This document shows positions 44,120-52,378 of a DNA stretch of 64,000 bases, in pieces. The notes under the pieces were generated by a model. That model worked only from the letters and a program-made list of their open reading frames with translations. It made no database searches and was not told the origin of the DNA. Both the position numbers and the translations under genes were made by a program. Position 1 is the stretch's first letter, and each line of letters opens with the position of its first letter. The DNA comes from Polyangium mundeleinium (GTDB lineage: Bacteria > Myxococcota_A > Polyangia > Polyangiales > Polyangiaceae): NCBI RefSeq assembly GCF_028369105.1, contig NZ_JAQNDO010000001.1, positions 13,052,501 through 13,116,500 of the forward strand. Reading direction: 5' to 3'.

Positions 44120-46018
44120 ATGGTCGTAGTGTCGCTTTGTCCGCTACCAGCCATGAGCTTCGTCTGGCAACCGAGCGCGGGAGCATACGCGCAGACGGTG
44201 GTCGTGAAGGGGACGTTCCGGCTCTTGCCTGGGGAGTCAACGCTGGCCGAAGCGCAGGAGGCCCCGACGGAGGTCGACCGGGCCCCTTACAAGCGGAAGG
44301 CGGACGTGGTGCTGGTGGGGCACGCGTATGCTCCCGGCAAACAGCCGGCGCGGTCGTGGATGGTGCGGCTCGTGGTCGGGGACCTCGATAAGTCGATCGA
44401 GGTGTGGTGTGACCGGGTCATTCGATGGCAGGACGGAGCGCTGCTCGAGGGGCCGCGGGTGACGAAAGTGCCGCTCACGTGGGAGCGCGCGGCGGGCGGG
44501 CCCGAGACGAGCAATCCGGTGGGAATGCGGTTCGACGCGGCGCCGGACCGGTATGACACGGTGCCCATTCCGAATTTGCAGCCGCCGGGGATGTTCGTTT
44601 CGTCGCGCGCGGATACGTTCGTGCCGATTTGCTTTGGGCCGATCGCGCCGGAGTGGCCGCGGGCATCGGCGCGTCTCGGGCGGCTGGCGCCGGGGTGGGA
44701 GGGGCGGCCATTCCCTGAGCGATGCGATTATGAGTACTTTCAGGTCGCACCACTGGATCAGCAGGTCGCCGGGATACGACCGAACGAGCGGATCGTCCTG
44801 GAGAACCTGCATCCGGAGCATCCGCGGCTCGTGACGAGCTTGCCGAACCTGAGGCCGCGAGCGGTCATGGACCGAGCGACGGGGGAGCGGGAGGAGGTGC
44901 AGCTCTTCGCGGACACGCTCTGGATCGACACGGATCGAGGGGTGTGCTCGGTGGTGTGGCGGGGCCAAGTCGGGCTGCGGCATGCAGCAGAGGCAAGGCG
45001 GATCGCGGTCTGGTTGGAGGGGATGCCGCTTCGCGAGGCGGCGCGCGAGCAGCAGGCCGGCGTCGACGACGAAGGAGATGTGGCAGCCACGATGACGCTC
45101 GTGGGACCGCTCGAAAGGAAAGCGGGGCCGGTGCTGCCGTTCGTGGCGGGGTCGTCGAGGTTATCTGAACCGGAGCGGAAGCAGTTCGTGGAGGAACTCT
45201 CGCGGTGGGCGCGGCGGGGATCGGAGGATGGATCCGAGACGCTGTTCGCGCCGATGGTGAGGCCTGCGGGGAAGGCGTTGCCGTTCGAGGGGGTGAGCGA
45301 GCCTGCGGACGACGACGGCGACATGGCGAAGACATTGCCGCCAATGGCAAAGGAGCCACTGAAGTCGGTTCCCCTCGTTGTGCCGAGCTTGCCGGAGGCC
45401 CCTGTCGTGGAGGTGCAGGTGGAGCAGGAGGAGGCACCGAGCCCATTGCCTGCGCCGCCGCCGATGATCGGGCCGCTGGCGAAGGCGGAGATGTTAGAGG
45501 TGCGCGAGTCGCCGGGAGCGCAGGCGGCCGTTGTCGAATGCGGCGAGGCCGAGCGCGATGCGCCAGACGTTGCGAAGCCGGCCGAGCGGAGGCTGCCCGT
45601 CGAGGAGTATCCGCTGGAGCGGTGCGCAGCAATTGCTGCCTCGATCGCGCGGAGGAAAGGGGATTATGACCGAATTCTGGCGGAGGAGGGGCTCACGAGG
45701 GAAGTGTGGAAGGAGCTGGATGCGTACTGGCTCGCCGCGGTCGAGGTCGAGGTCGATCGTGGGGGGAAGAAGATGCTCTCGGCGTATGATGAGGCGTATG
45801 TCGGGCGGCTTGAAAAGGAGCGGGGGCCGATCACGGCAAGCGAGTATGCGGGGCTGTTGATTGCGGCGGAGCGCAGGGGGGTGGATGCGGAGTTGAGGAA
45901 GCTCGGGCTGCCGGAAGGGGCCATGATGCAGATCCGGCGGGTTTGGATGGGGAGGTGTGTGATGGATCTGAAGGTCGGCGCGGAGGTACGGGCGGCAATG
46001 CGGGTGGTGGCTGGGTGA
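44120..46018 (+). CDS. DUF2169 domain protein (type VI secretion accessory)
   Basis: About 632 residues from ATG 44120; GTG 44084 and ATG 44153 are alternatives. The N-terminal DUF2169 domain runs from SFVWQPSAGAYAQTVVVKGTF through a FGPIAPEWPRASARLG segment and NLHPEHPRLVTSLPNLRPR. DUF2169 proteins are coded next to VgrG/PAAR genes and act as adaptors loading T6SS effectors. The C-terminal half is Pro-rich and ends in a helical domain (CAAIAASIARRKGDYDRILAEE) of unknown role. It is on the opposite strand to the vgrG operon, convergent with the immunity gene. Confidence 0.82.
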   Translation: MVVVSLCPLPAMSFVWQPSAGAYAQTVVVKGTFRLLPGESTLAEAQEAPTEVDRAPYKRKADVVLVGHAYAPGKQPARSWMVRLVVGDLDKSIEVWCDRVIRWQDGALLEGPRVTKVPLTWERAAGGPETSNPVGMRFDAAPDRYDTVPIPNLQPPGMFVSSRADTFVPICFGPIAPEWPRASARLGRLAPGWEGRPFPERCDYEYFQVAPLDQQVAGIRPNERIVLENLHPEHPRLVTSLPNLRPRAVMDRATGEREEVQLFADTLWIDTDRGVCSVVWRGQVGLRHAAEARRIAVWLEGMPLREAAREQQAGVDDEGDVAATMTLVGPLERKAGPVLPFVAGSSRLSEPERKQFVEELSRWARRGSEDGSETLFAPMVRPAGKALPFEGVSEPADDDGDMAKTLPPMAKEPLKSVPLVVPSLPEAPVVEVQVEQEEAPSPLPAPPPMIGPLAKAEMLEVRESPGAQAAVVECGEAERDAPDVAKPAERRLPVEEYPLERCAAIAASIARRKGDYDRILAEEGLTREVWKELDAYWLAAVEVEVDRGGKKMLSAYDEAYVGRLEKERGPITASEYAGLLIAAERRGVDAELRKLGLPEGAMMQIRRVWMGRCVMDLKVGAEVRAAMRVVAG

Positions 46019-46060
46019 GCGCCCGAGAAACTTGTTGCTTCGGTCAGCAATCAGGCACAC

Positions 46061-47029
46061 TCAATCAAACCGCCTAACCCACTTCAGCGTTTCTTCAAGC
46101 CAGTCGGATTTGTCCGGCACCTTGATGACCCCCCACTTGTAGCCCTCATACCGCATGGGCTTGATGATGCGCGCCGCTATTTGATACGCATCCGGAATCG
46201 TATTGGTAGCCGCATCACCTAATTGCGGTAGCACCCCCGCGCGGATGATGACACCGGTTTCGTAATGTTCAAGGGTCATGCCGGGACCCAGGCGCGATTG
46301 AATTGATTGAACGCCTCCCAGTGCAGCGACGTTCTGCTGTCCCAGAATCGTTAGCCAGTTCGAGGAGCGCGGCTGCTCATACCCGCCCTTGCGTGTCTCC
46401 GACCAATAGTTTCCCATCGCATCGTACTCTAGTGCGGGATAGCGACGCAAGAGTTGGTAATGATAGGGCTCCTCCGTAGTTTCTCTACCGGGCACGGTGA
46501 GGACACCGAGGCCAGCTGAACCATGGATGGCATCGACTCGGCCACACCACGTACGCACGAGTTCGACGAAACGTTCAGGGTCGGCGAAAACGTAAGTCGG
46601 TGGGAAATGGGCCTTGATTCCGGAAAGAGGGCGTGCTGCGTTATTCTTCGCAAACCCACGGAGCATTATGCGCCAGAGTGAGGGGTCGTCTCCTCCTTTC
46701 GGATCCACGTGCTGCATGTGGCATGATAGCTGTTTGTGCGCGCCGATGTCGGCGAGCGAGCGGTAGTCTCCTGGGAGACCTTCGCCATCCCAGCGGCTCA
46801 AGCTTCGGGCGTCGTCTTTTTGATAGTGGGTAACCTTGTCCGAGAAGCGCGAGACATAATCTTGGAGGATGAGGAGCAATTGTTCCCGCTTTTCGTGTTT
46901 CCAGCCATCAAGAAAATATACGGATAGCAACACGCCGATGCGTGAAACAATCGCACCGCTTGGCTTACGCACTACACCGCGGGTCTCAATGTCTTCCGGG
47001 TCGAGCCTGAGCGGATCATGGGCTTGCAT
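46061..47029 (-). CDS. DUF3396-type T6SS immunity protein
   Basis: About 322 residues. The frame opens with TTG at 47041, but GGAG sits 6 nt before the ATG at 47027-47029, which is chosen. The sequence (IGVLLSVYFLDGWKHEKREQ; FPPTYVFADPERFVELVRTWC; GVIIRAGVLPQLGDA) fits the DUF3396 family, described as type VI immunity for VRR-NUC toxins. It starts 30 nt after the stop of a gene with a PAAR-like domain and a VRR-NUC-like end, exactly where cognate immunity is expected. Base composition is visibly less GC-rich than the flanks, suggesting transfer. Confidence 0.8.
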   Translation of the reverse strand: MQAHDPLRLDPEDIETRGVVRKPSGAIVSRIGVLLSVYFLDGWKHEKREQLLLILQDYVSRFSDKVTHYQKDDARSLSRWDGEGLPGDYRSLADIGAHKQLSCHMQHVDPKGGDDPSLWRIMLRGFAKNNAARPLSGIKAHFPPTYVFADPERFVELVRTWCGRVDAIHGSAGLGVLTVPGRETTEEPYHYQLLRRYPALEYDAMGNYWSETRKGGYEQPRSSNWLTILGQQNVAALGGVQSIQSRLGPGMTLEHYETGVIIRAGVLPQLGDAATNTIPDAYQIAARIIKPMRYEGYKWGVIKVPDKSDWLEETLKWVRRFD

Positions 47030-47058
47030 CTTCATCTCCAACCACCCCGAGATAGAGA

Positions 47059-48315
47059 CTATTTGGCTTTTCCGCCGCCCTCAGTGCACACACAGTGTTC
47101 CTTTATGTCGACTGTGATCACGTCGCCTGGGGTAAGGCCTTGGCTGTCAGCAATGTCTTCGTAGACACCATCTTGTTGCATCGTTGTAGGTGGGTCGATT
47201 CCCCCATTGGACTGAGTGAATTTTAGCTCGAAAATTTTCCATAAAGCCCCACCTTTCCACCACGAGATGTCTGGCCGTGCTGCATCACGTACCACAGGAA
47301 CATTGGACGGCATGCCGTCGTCGTTTACGCTCAAAATCGGCTCGTAGCCGCCTTTCCCGTCAGGGCGGTAGTTCACCTCCGGGCGTGGGCCATCTGCAGT
47401 CGGGCTCTTGGGCCGTCTGAATCCTCCTTTAGGGTGCTGTCCGCTATTCGGATCATAGTACTTTTCTCGAAGTTTCGCTGCTACGCAATCTGTGTATGTT
47501 CTGTGTTCTCCCTTGTTGGCCATGCATTGGCAAGCAATGTTACAAATTTCATCCAGCTCCTTTGATGTGCTAACCCGTACGTTGGCGGCCTCAATGGCCT
47601 TTGTTCGCTTTGCTGCTGCGGATTCGACGTTGCCCTCTGGTAGATCGTGTGCCTTGATGTCATCAATTGCGGCTTGCAGTAGTTGTCGTTCTTGTTGGCT
47701 GAATGGCGGTGTCGTTGGCGCGTCCAATACTGCCTGTAATGCATTAATTTCGAATTCTACTTGGCGTTGTGCCATACGGCCAAATGTCAAAAAATTGGCG
47801 ATTTGTGCGAGTAGTCCGCCCCTGGCGTCACCGGAGGTTGATTGGTTTTTTAGCCTTGATCCCAAGGACGTCGATGGCCGTACATCAGTCATCGCACCCG
47901 TAGCCGCCTGTGCCAAATGCACCCGCGTATCCTTTACATAGACCAGCTTGCCGACGGTATTCTCATTGTTCATCCACCATTCGTCGCTGTGACGGATGAT
48001 GTTTTTGCCCTCAGCGCGTACTGTCGGAGAAAACGTCTTGGGTTCACAGATGCCCTCGGTCGTTCCCGATTTGATGCCTTTGCCAGTACCCGGCGAGTCA
48101 CCTGTGCATGTCGTGATGATCGATCCAGTGGTATGCGTGCGCAGCCTGGTCATTCGCACGCTCTTGGTAGTGTCGGCGTGATCGCTTTGCTTAGCGACGA
48201 TCGAGTAGGGCACCGGTACCATGGCGGAGCCAACCGGCGTCAGACAAACGTCGGGGCAAGTCGAAATCACGAGCCCTTCGGGGGTGCCACGGCTGCCCTC
48301 GCGCGGATAACTCAT
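47059..48315 (-). CDS. T6SS effector: PAAR-like (DUF4150) plus VRR-NUC-like nuclease
   Basis: 418 residues. The N-terminal DUF4150/PAAR-like domain (residues 1-135) has TCPDVCLTPVGSAMVPVPY, CTGDSPGTGKGIKSGT and WWMNNENTVGKLVY, and should cap the VgrG spike. A linker and helical region follow. The C-terminal part, ARPDISWWKGGALWKIFELKF then MQQDGVYEDIA, has the D...ExK...Q order of a VRR-NUC/PD-(D/E)xK nuclease, so DNA is the likely target. A Cys pair cluster (CNIACQC) lies between. The gene overlaps the DUF2169 gene by 4 nt. Codon use is AT-richer than in the rest of the window. Confidence 0.8.
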   Translation of the reverse strand: MSYPREGSRGTPEGLVISTCPDVCLTPVGSAMVPVPYSIVAKQSDHADTTKSVRMTRLRTHTTGSIITTCTGDSPGTGKGIKSGTTEGICEPKTFSPTVRAEGKNIIRHSDEWWMNNENTVGKLVYVKDTRVHLAQAATGAMTDVRPSTSLGSRLKNQSTSGDARGGLLAQIANFLTFGRMAQRQVEFEINALQAVLDAPTTPPFSQQERQLLQAAIDDIKAHDLPEGNVESAAAKRTKAIEAANVRVSTSKELDEICNIACQCMANKGEHRTYTDCVAAKLREKYYDPNSGQHPKGGFRRPKSPTADGPRPEVNYRPDGKGGYEPILSVNDDGMPSNVPVVRDAARPDISWWKGGALWKIFELKFTQSNGGIDPPTTMQQDGVYEDIADSQGLTPGDVITVDIKEHCVCTEGGGKAK

Positions 48316-49400
48316 GCGGGTGCCTCCGTCCGTTCGAGCCCATGCAGGCCAAGTCTCGGCATATTCACGAGCGATGCATCACCTTGCGCGGCTACGAAGA
48401 GATCGATCCAGGAGAAGCCCTTACCCATGGCGATCCAGCCGCGCCAGGTCATATCGACGCGCCAGGGCTGGGTACGCGCGTCAATATGCAAACCGTCGCA
48501 GTTCAGAAGTGCTGTCACTCGGCGACCGTCGACCCAGGAGAAACGTGCATAGGGTGATAGACGGGGTAGCCGAAAGCCAACGCTCCCACCGTCGGGCGAT
48601 ACGCCTTCGAGGCGTACGATCTCGTCACCGACGAGATAGCGCGGTAGAATCAGCCGCGGATGGGCGGTTTGGTAGAAGCGGTAGTCGAAGTCGGCAGGTA
48701 GAACGGGATGGCGCTCCTTCAGCCATGCCTCATCGTAGGTTCCGGCGTGCTTCTGCCGCCACGACCACCATGGCGGCACTGGCCCGAACCCCTGCGGTTC
48801 TGGCCGAGCGAAAGGATTGTCGATAGGCGCTGCCTCGCTATCGATCATAGGCATTGGCGATCTCGTCTCAGGTGGCGTCTGCGCACGGTCGAGTATGCCA
48901 GGCCCGATAGGGTTGCGCGGCTCGACGTCACCGTCTGGTGAGCCAAGGATCGGCCCACCAGCGGCAAACCTATAGTCGATCGCTACGCATTCAGCCTCCT
49001 TCACGTCACCCGGGCGCCAAGTGCGTCGATGATGCTCGTCTACGGGGGTCCAAACGCGCGGGCCGTGGACACGCAGCGTGCAGTCGTAATCGCCCACAAT
49101 AACATCAACATACCACCTGGTGGAGCACCGGCCCTCGGGCGGGTATGCCGTTCCTAGTATCGTAACGTCGGCGAAAGGTTTGAATGGTACGATATCGCAG
49201 ACGCCGACGAGCGGCGTGCGATGAGGATCGCCCTCATACTCGTCAGCGAGGATGAGATGTTGATCGGGCGCGAGCAGTAACCTCTTCTCGGGCGTTAGCA
49301 AGAAGCCTGCACGCACCGCGATTACTGCCATCGCGCTCCCATCACGGTGTATCTGCTCGAAGCCGAGCGCGGCGAAAGGTGTTGCGTTGGTAGCCAGCAT
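48312..49400 (-). CDS. DUF2169 adaptor protein
   Basis: 362 residues. Typical DUF2169: MLATNATPFAALGFEQIHRDG, DIVPFKPFADVTILGTAYPPEG, GFGPVPPWWSWRQKHAGTYDE, FYQTAHPRLILPRYLVGDE. DUF2169 proteins bind PAAR-like domains and help load the effector on VgrG. It lies between vgrG (31 nt upstream) and the effector (ATGA overlap), so it is probably the dedicated adaptor of this effector. GAGG is present 6 nt before the ATG. Confidence 0.85.
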   Translation of the reverse strand: MLATNATPFAALGFEQIHRDGSAMAVIAVRAGFLLTPEKRLLLAPDQHLILADEYEGDPHRTPLVGVCDIVPFKPFADVTILGTAYPPEGRCSTRWYVDVIVGDYDCTLRVHGPRVWTPVDEHHRRTWRPGDVKEAECVAIDYRFAAGGPILGSPDGDVEPRNPIGPGILDRAQTPPETRSPMPMIDSEAAPIDNPFARPEPQGFGPVPPWWSWRQKHAGTYDEAWLKERHPVLPADFDYRFYQTAHPRLILPRYLVGDEIVRLEGVSPDGGSVGFRLPRLSPYARFSWVDGRRVTALLNCDGLHIDARTQPWRVDMTWRGWIAMGKGFSWIDLFVAAQGDASLVNMPRLGLHGLERTEAPA

Positions 49401-49431
49401 CGAGCGCCTCAGGTCAAGTCGCGACTCAGCG

Positions 49432-51360
49432 CTAATTCAAATCAATGGGATCTCCCCACACCTGAACATGTCCAGTCGAGCTCACCGTAATATCCGACCC
49501 GGAAATTACAATCCTCCCCGACTTCTCCATTACGATCCTCGACTCCCCGCAGACGATCTCGATCTTCTCCCCCACATTCGTAGTCTGCGTCTTTCCAATG
49601 GCCACCACCTGATGCCGTCCCACCTCTACCGTCTCGTCGTTCCCCACGCCGCGCGCTCGATTCATCCCCACCATCTCCCGCGCGCAGTTCATTACGAGCT
49701 TTATGAAATCGTTCCCGACCGTCTGGCTCTCGTTGTTGCCGATTGCCGACTCCCTATCCCGTCCGATCATTACACTCTCATCATTCTTGACGAGCTTCGT
49801 CAGATCCTTCTCCGCCTGCATCCGGACGAGCTCTTTCCCCACCGCATCCTCGAACATGATCTCATTGTACCCCCCACCCCCGCCCGTTGAATTGCTCTTC
49901 CACCCGCTCTGCGTCTTGTTCTCCGGCAGCTTGTACGGCGTCTTCTGCAGATTCGTGTACACCCGCCCCACGATCACAGGGCGGTCCGGATCCCCCCCGA
50001 GGAAATCCACAAGCACCTCCTGCCCGATCCTCGGCAGGTTCGTCGCTCCGTACCCCGCCCCGCCCCACGGCTGACTTACGTGGATCCAGCACGAGCTGTT
50101 GTCGTCCATCTGGCTCGCGCGATCCCAATGGAAATGCACCCGCACCCGGCCAAACTCGTCCGTGTGTATCTCCTCGCCCGGCGGACCCACCACCGTCGCG
50201 CTCTCCACCCCGTTCACCTTCGGCTTCGGTGTCTCCACCGGCGGCCGATACGGGACTTCCGCGCTCCTCGACACGCAATGGTGTACCGTCTCGCCATAAG
50301 ACGTCCCCTCGTGCACCGCCTCCACGACGAGCTGCCGCTCTCGATTCAGTTTCTCCCGCAGGTGCCCTTTGATCTGGAACACCAACCCGGGTGCCAGGTC
50401 GAGCGCGTTCGTCATGAACGTACACGTCTTCGCGTTCGCCCGCTTCGCCTCCAGGCGTTTCTGCGCGAGCTGTGCCGCCTCCCCCTCGTCCGTCCGCGCT
50501 TTCCCCTTGTCGTCCGCACTGGGCGTATCGTCGCCCTTCGTGGCGCCGAAAAGGAACGCCCCGGGCGTATAATGATATCGCTCGAGCTTCTTCTCGATCT
50601 CGACGTTGGCCCCTTCTGCGCTTGACATCAGCTTGAAGTTGGCGGCCCTGCGGTAGTCGTGGTCCCGCATCGTGTAGCGGCCAGGGCGCACCTCCTGGCC
50701 CACATTTACCTGCGTCACGTACTCGCCCGTCACCATCGACACATCGTCGTGGAACGCGAGCGCGTGTGCGCGCGGCTCGGCCCGCTGCGGCGCGTCTGCG
50801 AGCACAAGACGCATCTTGTCTTCGCTCTGCTCGAAGTAGAACGAGATGCCCGCGTCCTCCAGCATCCGACAGAGGAATGTGTAGTCGGTCTCTGCGTACT
50901 GGACCCGGTACTTGCGCTTCTTGTACGTCCCCGAGAGCTTGCGCACCGGCTCGATACCCCAGTCGTCCAAGACCTCGAGGGCGATGTCGAGCTCCGACTT
51001 CTGCTGGAACATGTAGTAGTCGCGTCGCTGTGTCAGGAGCCACAGCTCGGGGACAATGGTCAGCCGGTAGATCGACTGCCCCTTCTCATCACCGCCCACG
51101 TGCTGGATGTGGTTACAGATCCCTGCCCAGAAGCGCTCGTGGCCAGCATGGATCGTGAAGCGGGCTGGCTGCCCAAGGACCCGATCGAAGTCGATGTCGT
51201 GTTCGTCGGTGTGTACGGTCAGGTTGACCTCGAAGAGCGACGACATCGCCTCCCGCACCGAGAAACGCCGCACGTCGAGCGCGTCGCCAGAGGCCACCGT
51301 GACGCTCAGGTTCGGCCGCTGCTGTGCCTGGTTGCGCAATTGATCGAGCCCGTTCGACAT
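49432..51360 (-). CDS. vgrG: Type VI secretion spike protein VgrG (TssI)
   Basis: 642 residues from ATG 51358-51360, with GAGGGG 5 nt upstream. The gp27-like domain carries FEVNLTVHTDEHDIDFDRVLG, RDYYMFQQKSELDIALEVLDDWGI and YAETDYTFLCRMLEDAGISFYFEQ. The gp5/OB region has RVRVHFHWDRAS and CWIHVSQPWGGAGYG, DFLGGDPDRPVIVGRVYT. It then has a beta-prism repeat (KDLTKLVKNDESVMIGRD... VGNDETVEVGRHQ). It forms the puncturing tip of the T6SS needle and leads a leftward operon with adaptor, effector and immunity genes. Confidence 0.93.
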   Translation of the reverse strand: MSNGLDQLRNQAQQRPNLSVTVASGDALDVRRFSVREAMSSLFEVNLTVHTDEHDIDFDRVLGQPARFTIHAGHERFWAGICNHIQHVGGDEKGQSIYRLTIVPELWLLTQRRDYYMFQQKSELDIALEVLDDWGIEPVRKLSGTYKKRKYRVQYAETDYTFLCRMLEDAGISFYFEQSEDKMRLVLADAPQRAEPRAHALAFHDDVSMVTGEYVTQVNVGQEVRPGRYTMRDHDYRRAANFKLMSSAEGANVEIEKKLERYHYTPGAFLFGATKGDDTPSADDKGKARTDEGEAAQLAQKRLEAKRANAKTCTFMTNALDLAPGLVFQIKGHLREKLNRERQLVVEAVHEGTSYGETVHHCVSRSAEVPYRPPVETPKPKVNGVESATVVGPPGEEIHTDEFGRVRVHFHWDRASQMDDNSSCWIHVSQPWGGAGYGATNLPRIGQEVLVDFLGGDPDRPVIVGRVYTNLQKTPYKLPENKTQSGWKSNSTGGGGGYNEIMFEDAVGKELVRMQAEKDLTKLVKNDESVMIGRDRESAIGNNESQTVGNDFIKLVMNCAREMVGMNRARGVGNDETVEVGRHQVVAIGKTQTTNVGEKIEIVCGESRIVMEKSGRIVISGSDITVSSTGHVQVWGDPIDLN

Positions 51361-51597
51361 CACGACCCCTCGAGGTTCGCTTACACGGCACGACTGCATC
51401 TAAATGTCCGCCCGTGCCCGCGAGGATGCGTGCGACATCCTTGGGGATCCGAGTCCGTGTGAGCGTTCACGAAGAACCGTACGGTGTCCCAGCTTCGTGC
51501 GTCAACACTGTTCTGAGGCTTTCGTGGGTCTTGGATCAGGGGCGAACTCCGGCTATCCTCGCCCCCACAGAGCGGTCGACGTTCGAGGGTGGTCGCG

Positions 51598-52236
51598 ATG
51601 GGGCACGTGGTGAGCAAGCTGGCTTGGGGCACGATCGACGTGGACACGACGCTGGGCCGCGTTTTCTTCCAGCAGGATTGGGCCTACAAGTGGGAGTTCG
51701 AGGCGCCGGAGACGGCGTGGACGTACCAGGAACAACTTGCGTTCCACACCAAGGTGGATCGGCAAATCTGGTCGTCCTGGAGCAATCGCGTCACCCTTGG
51801 GGTCAAGGGCAAGCATTGGATGGTCACGAGGTTCGGCCGTGCCGGTCTGCGCATCAACTTCGATATCCGTTGGCGGACTGTCAAGCAAACTGCCCAATGG
51901 AGCATCCGCGCGGTGAAGACAAAGAGAGACGATGCGCGAAGCGAGACCGTGTTCCCCCTGCGCAAGAGCACGCTCATCGTTTCGGACGCGGAGCCTCACG
52001 GCGTGATGAACGAAAGCAAAGCGAAAGCTTATGATTTTGTCTCGCCCCCGCATGAATTTGGCCACATGCTCGGTGATTTGGCGGATGAGTATTATGCAAA
52101 CAGTCCCCATATACGGGATAAGAATAGCATCATGAATATCGGCCGATACCTCCGAGCGCGGCATATGGCCGAGGTGCTTCGCCAGCTCGGAACCATGCTT
52201 CCGGGCTGCACATTCTGGGTGCGCGACATTCGCTGA
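51598..52236 (+). CDS. HExxH protein next to vgrG (putative zincin effector)
   Basis: 213 residues from ATG 51598, with GAGGG 8 nt before it. Near the C-terminus SPPHEFGHMLGDLADEY gives an HExxH zinc-protease motif with a downstream Glu. The N-terminal 100 residues (TIDVDTTLGRVFFQQDWAYKWEF; GKHWMVTRFGRAGLRINFDI) are beta-rich. No signal peptide. Its position, divergent from vgrG by 237 nt, suggests a T6SS-delivered metallopeptidase or an associated function. No immunity gene is visible beside it. Confidence 0.65.
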   Translation: MGHVVSKLAWGTIDVDTTLGRVFFQQDWAYKWEFEAPETAWTYQEQLAFHTKVDRQIWSSWSNRVTLGVKGKHWMVTRFGRAGLRINFDIRWRTVKQTAQWSIRAVKTKRDDARSETVFPLRKSTLIVSDAEPHGVMNESKAKAYDFVSPPHEFGHMLGDLADEYYANSPHIRDKNSIMNIGRYLRARHMAEVLRQLGTMLPGCTFWVRDIR

Positions 52237-52326
52237 AATGACGAAGAAAGCAAACCCACGCGCAAGCCGCGATGAACCGATCTCGACGGCCCGTACAGCC
52301 ACCTTAGCGTTCGTTGGATAGTGAAC

Positions 52327-52364
52327 GCGGAAGCCCACCGGTTTATGAAGCAGTGGGCTTCCGC
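52327..52364. terminator. Perfect 12-bp hairpin between HExxH gene and integrase
   Basis: GCGGAAGCCCAC (52327-52338) is exactly inverted at 52353-52364 (GTGGGCTTCCGC), with a 14-nt loop. It lies between convergent genes ending at 52236 and 52379. A bidirectional terminator is the simple reading; it could also mark the end of the integrated element. Confidence 0.55.
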
Positions 52365-52378
52365 ATTCTGGGACGAGT

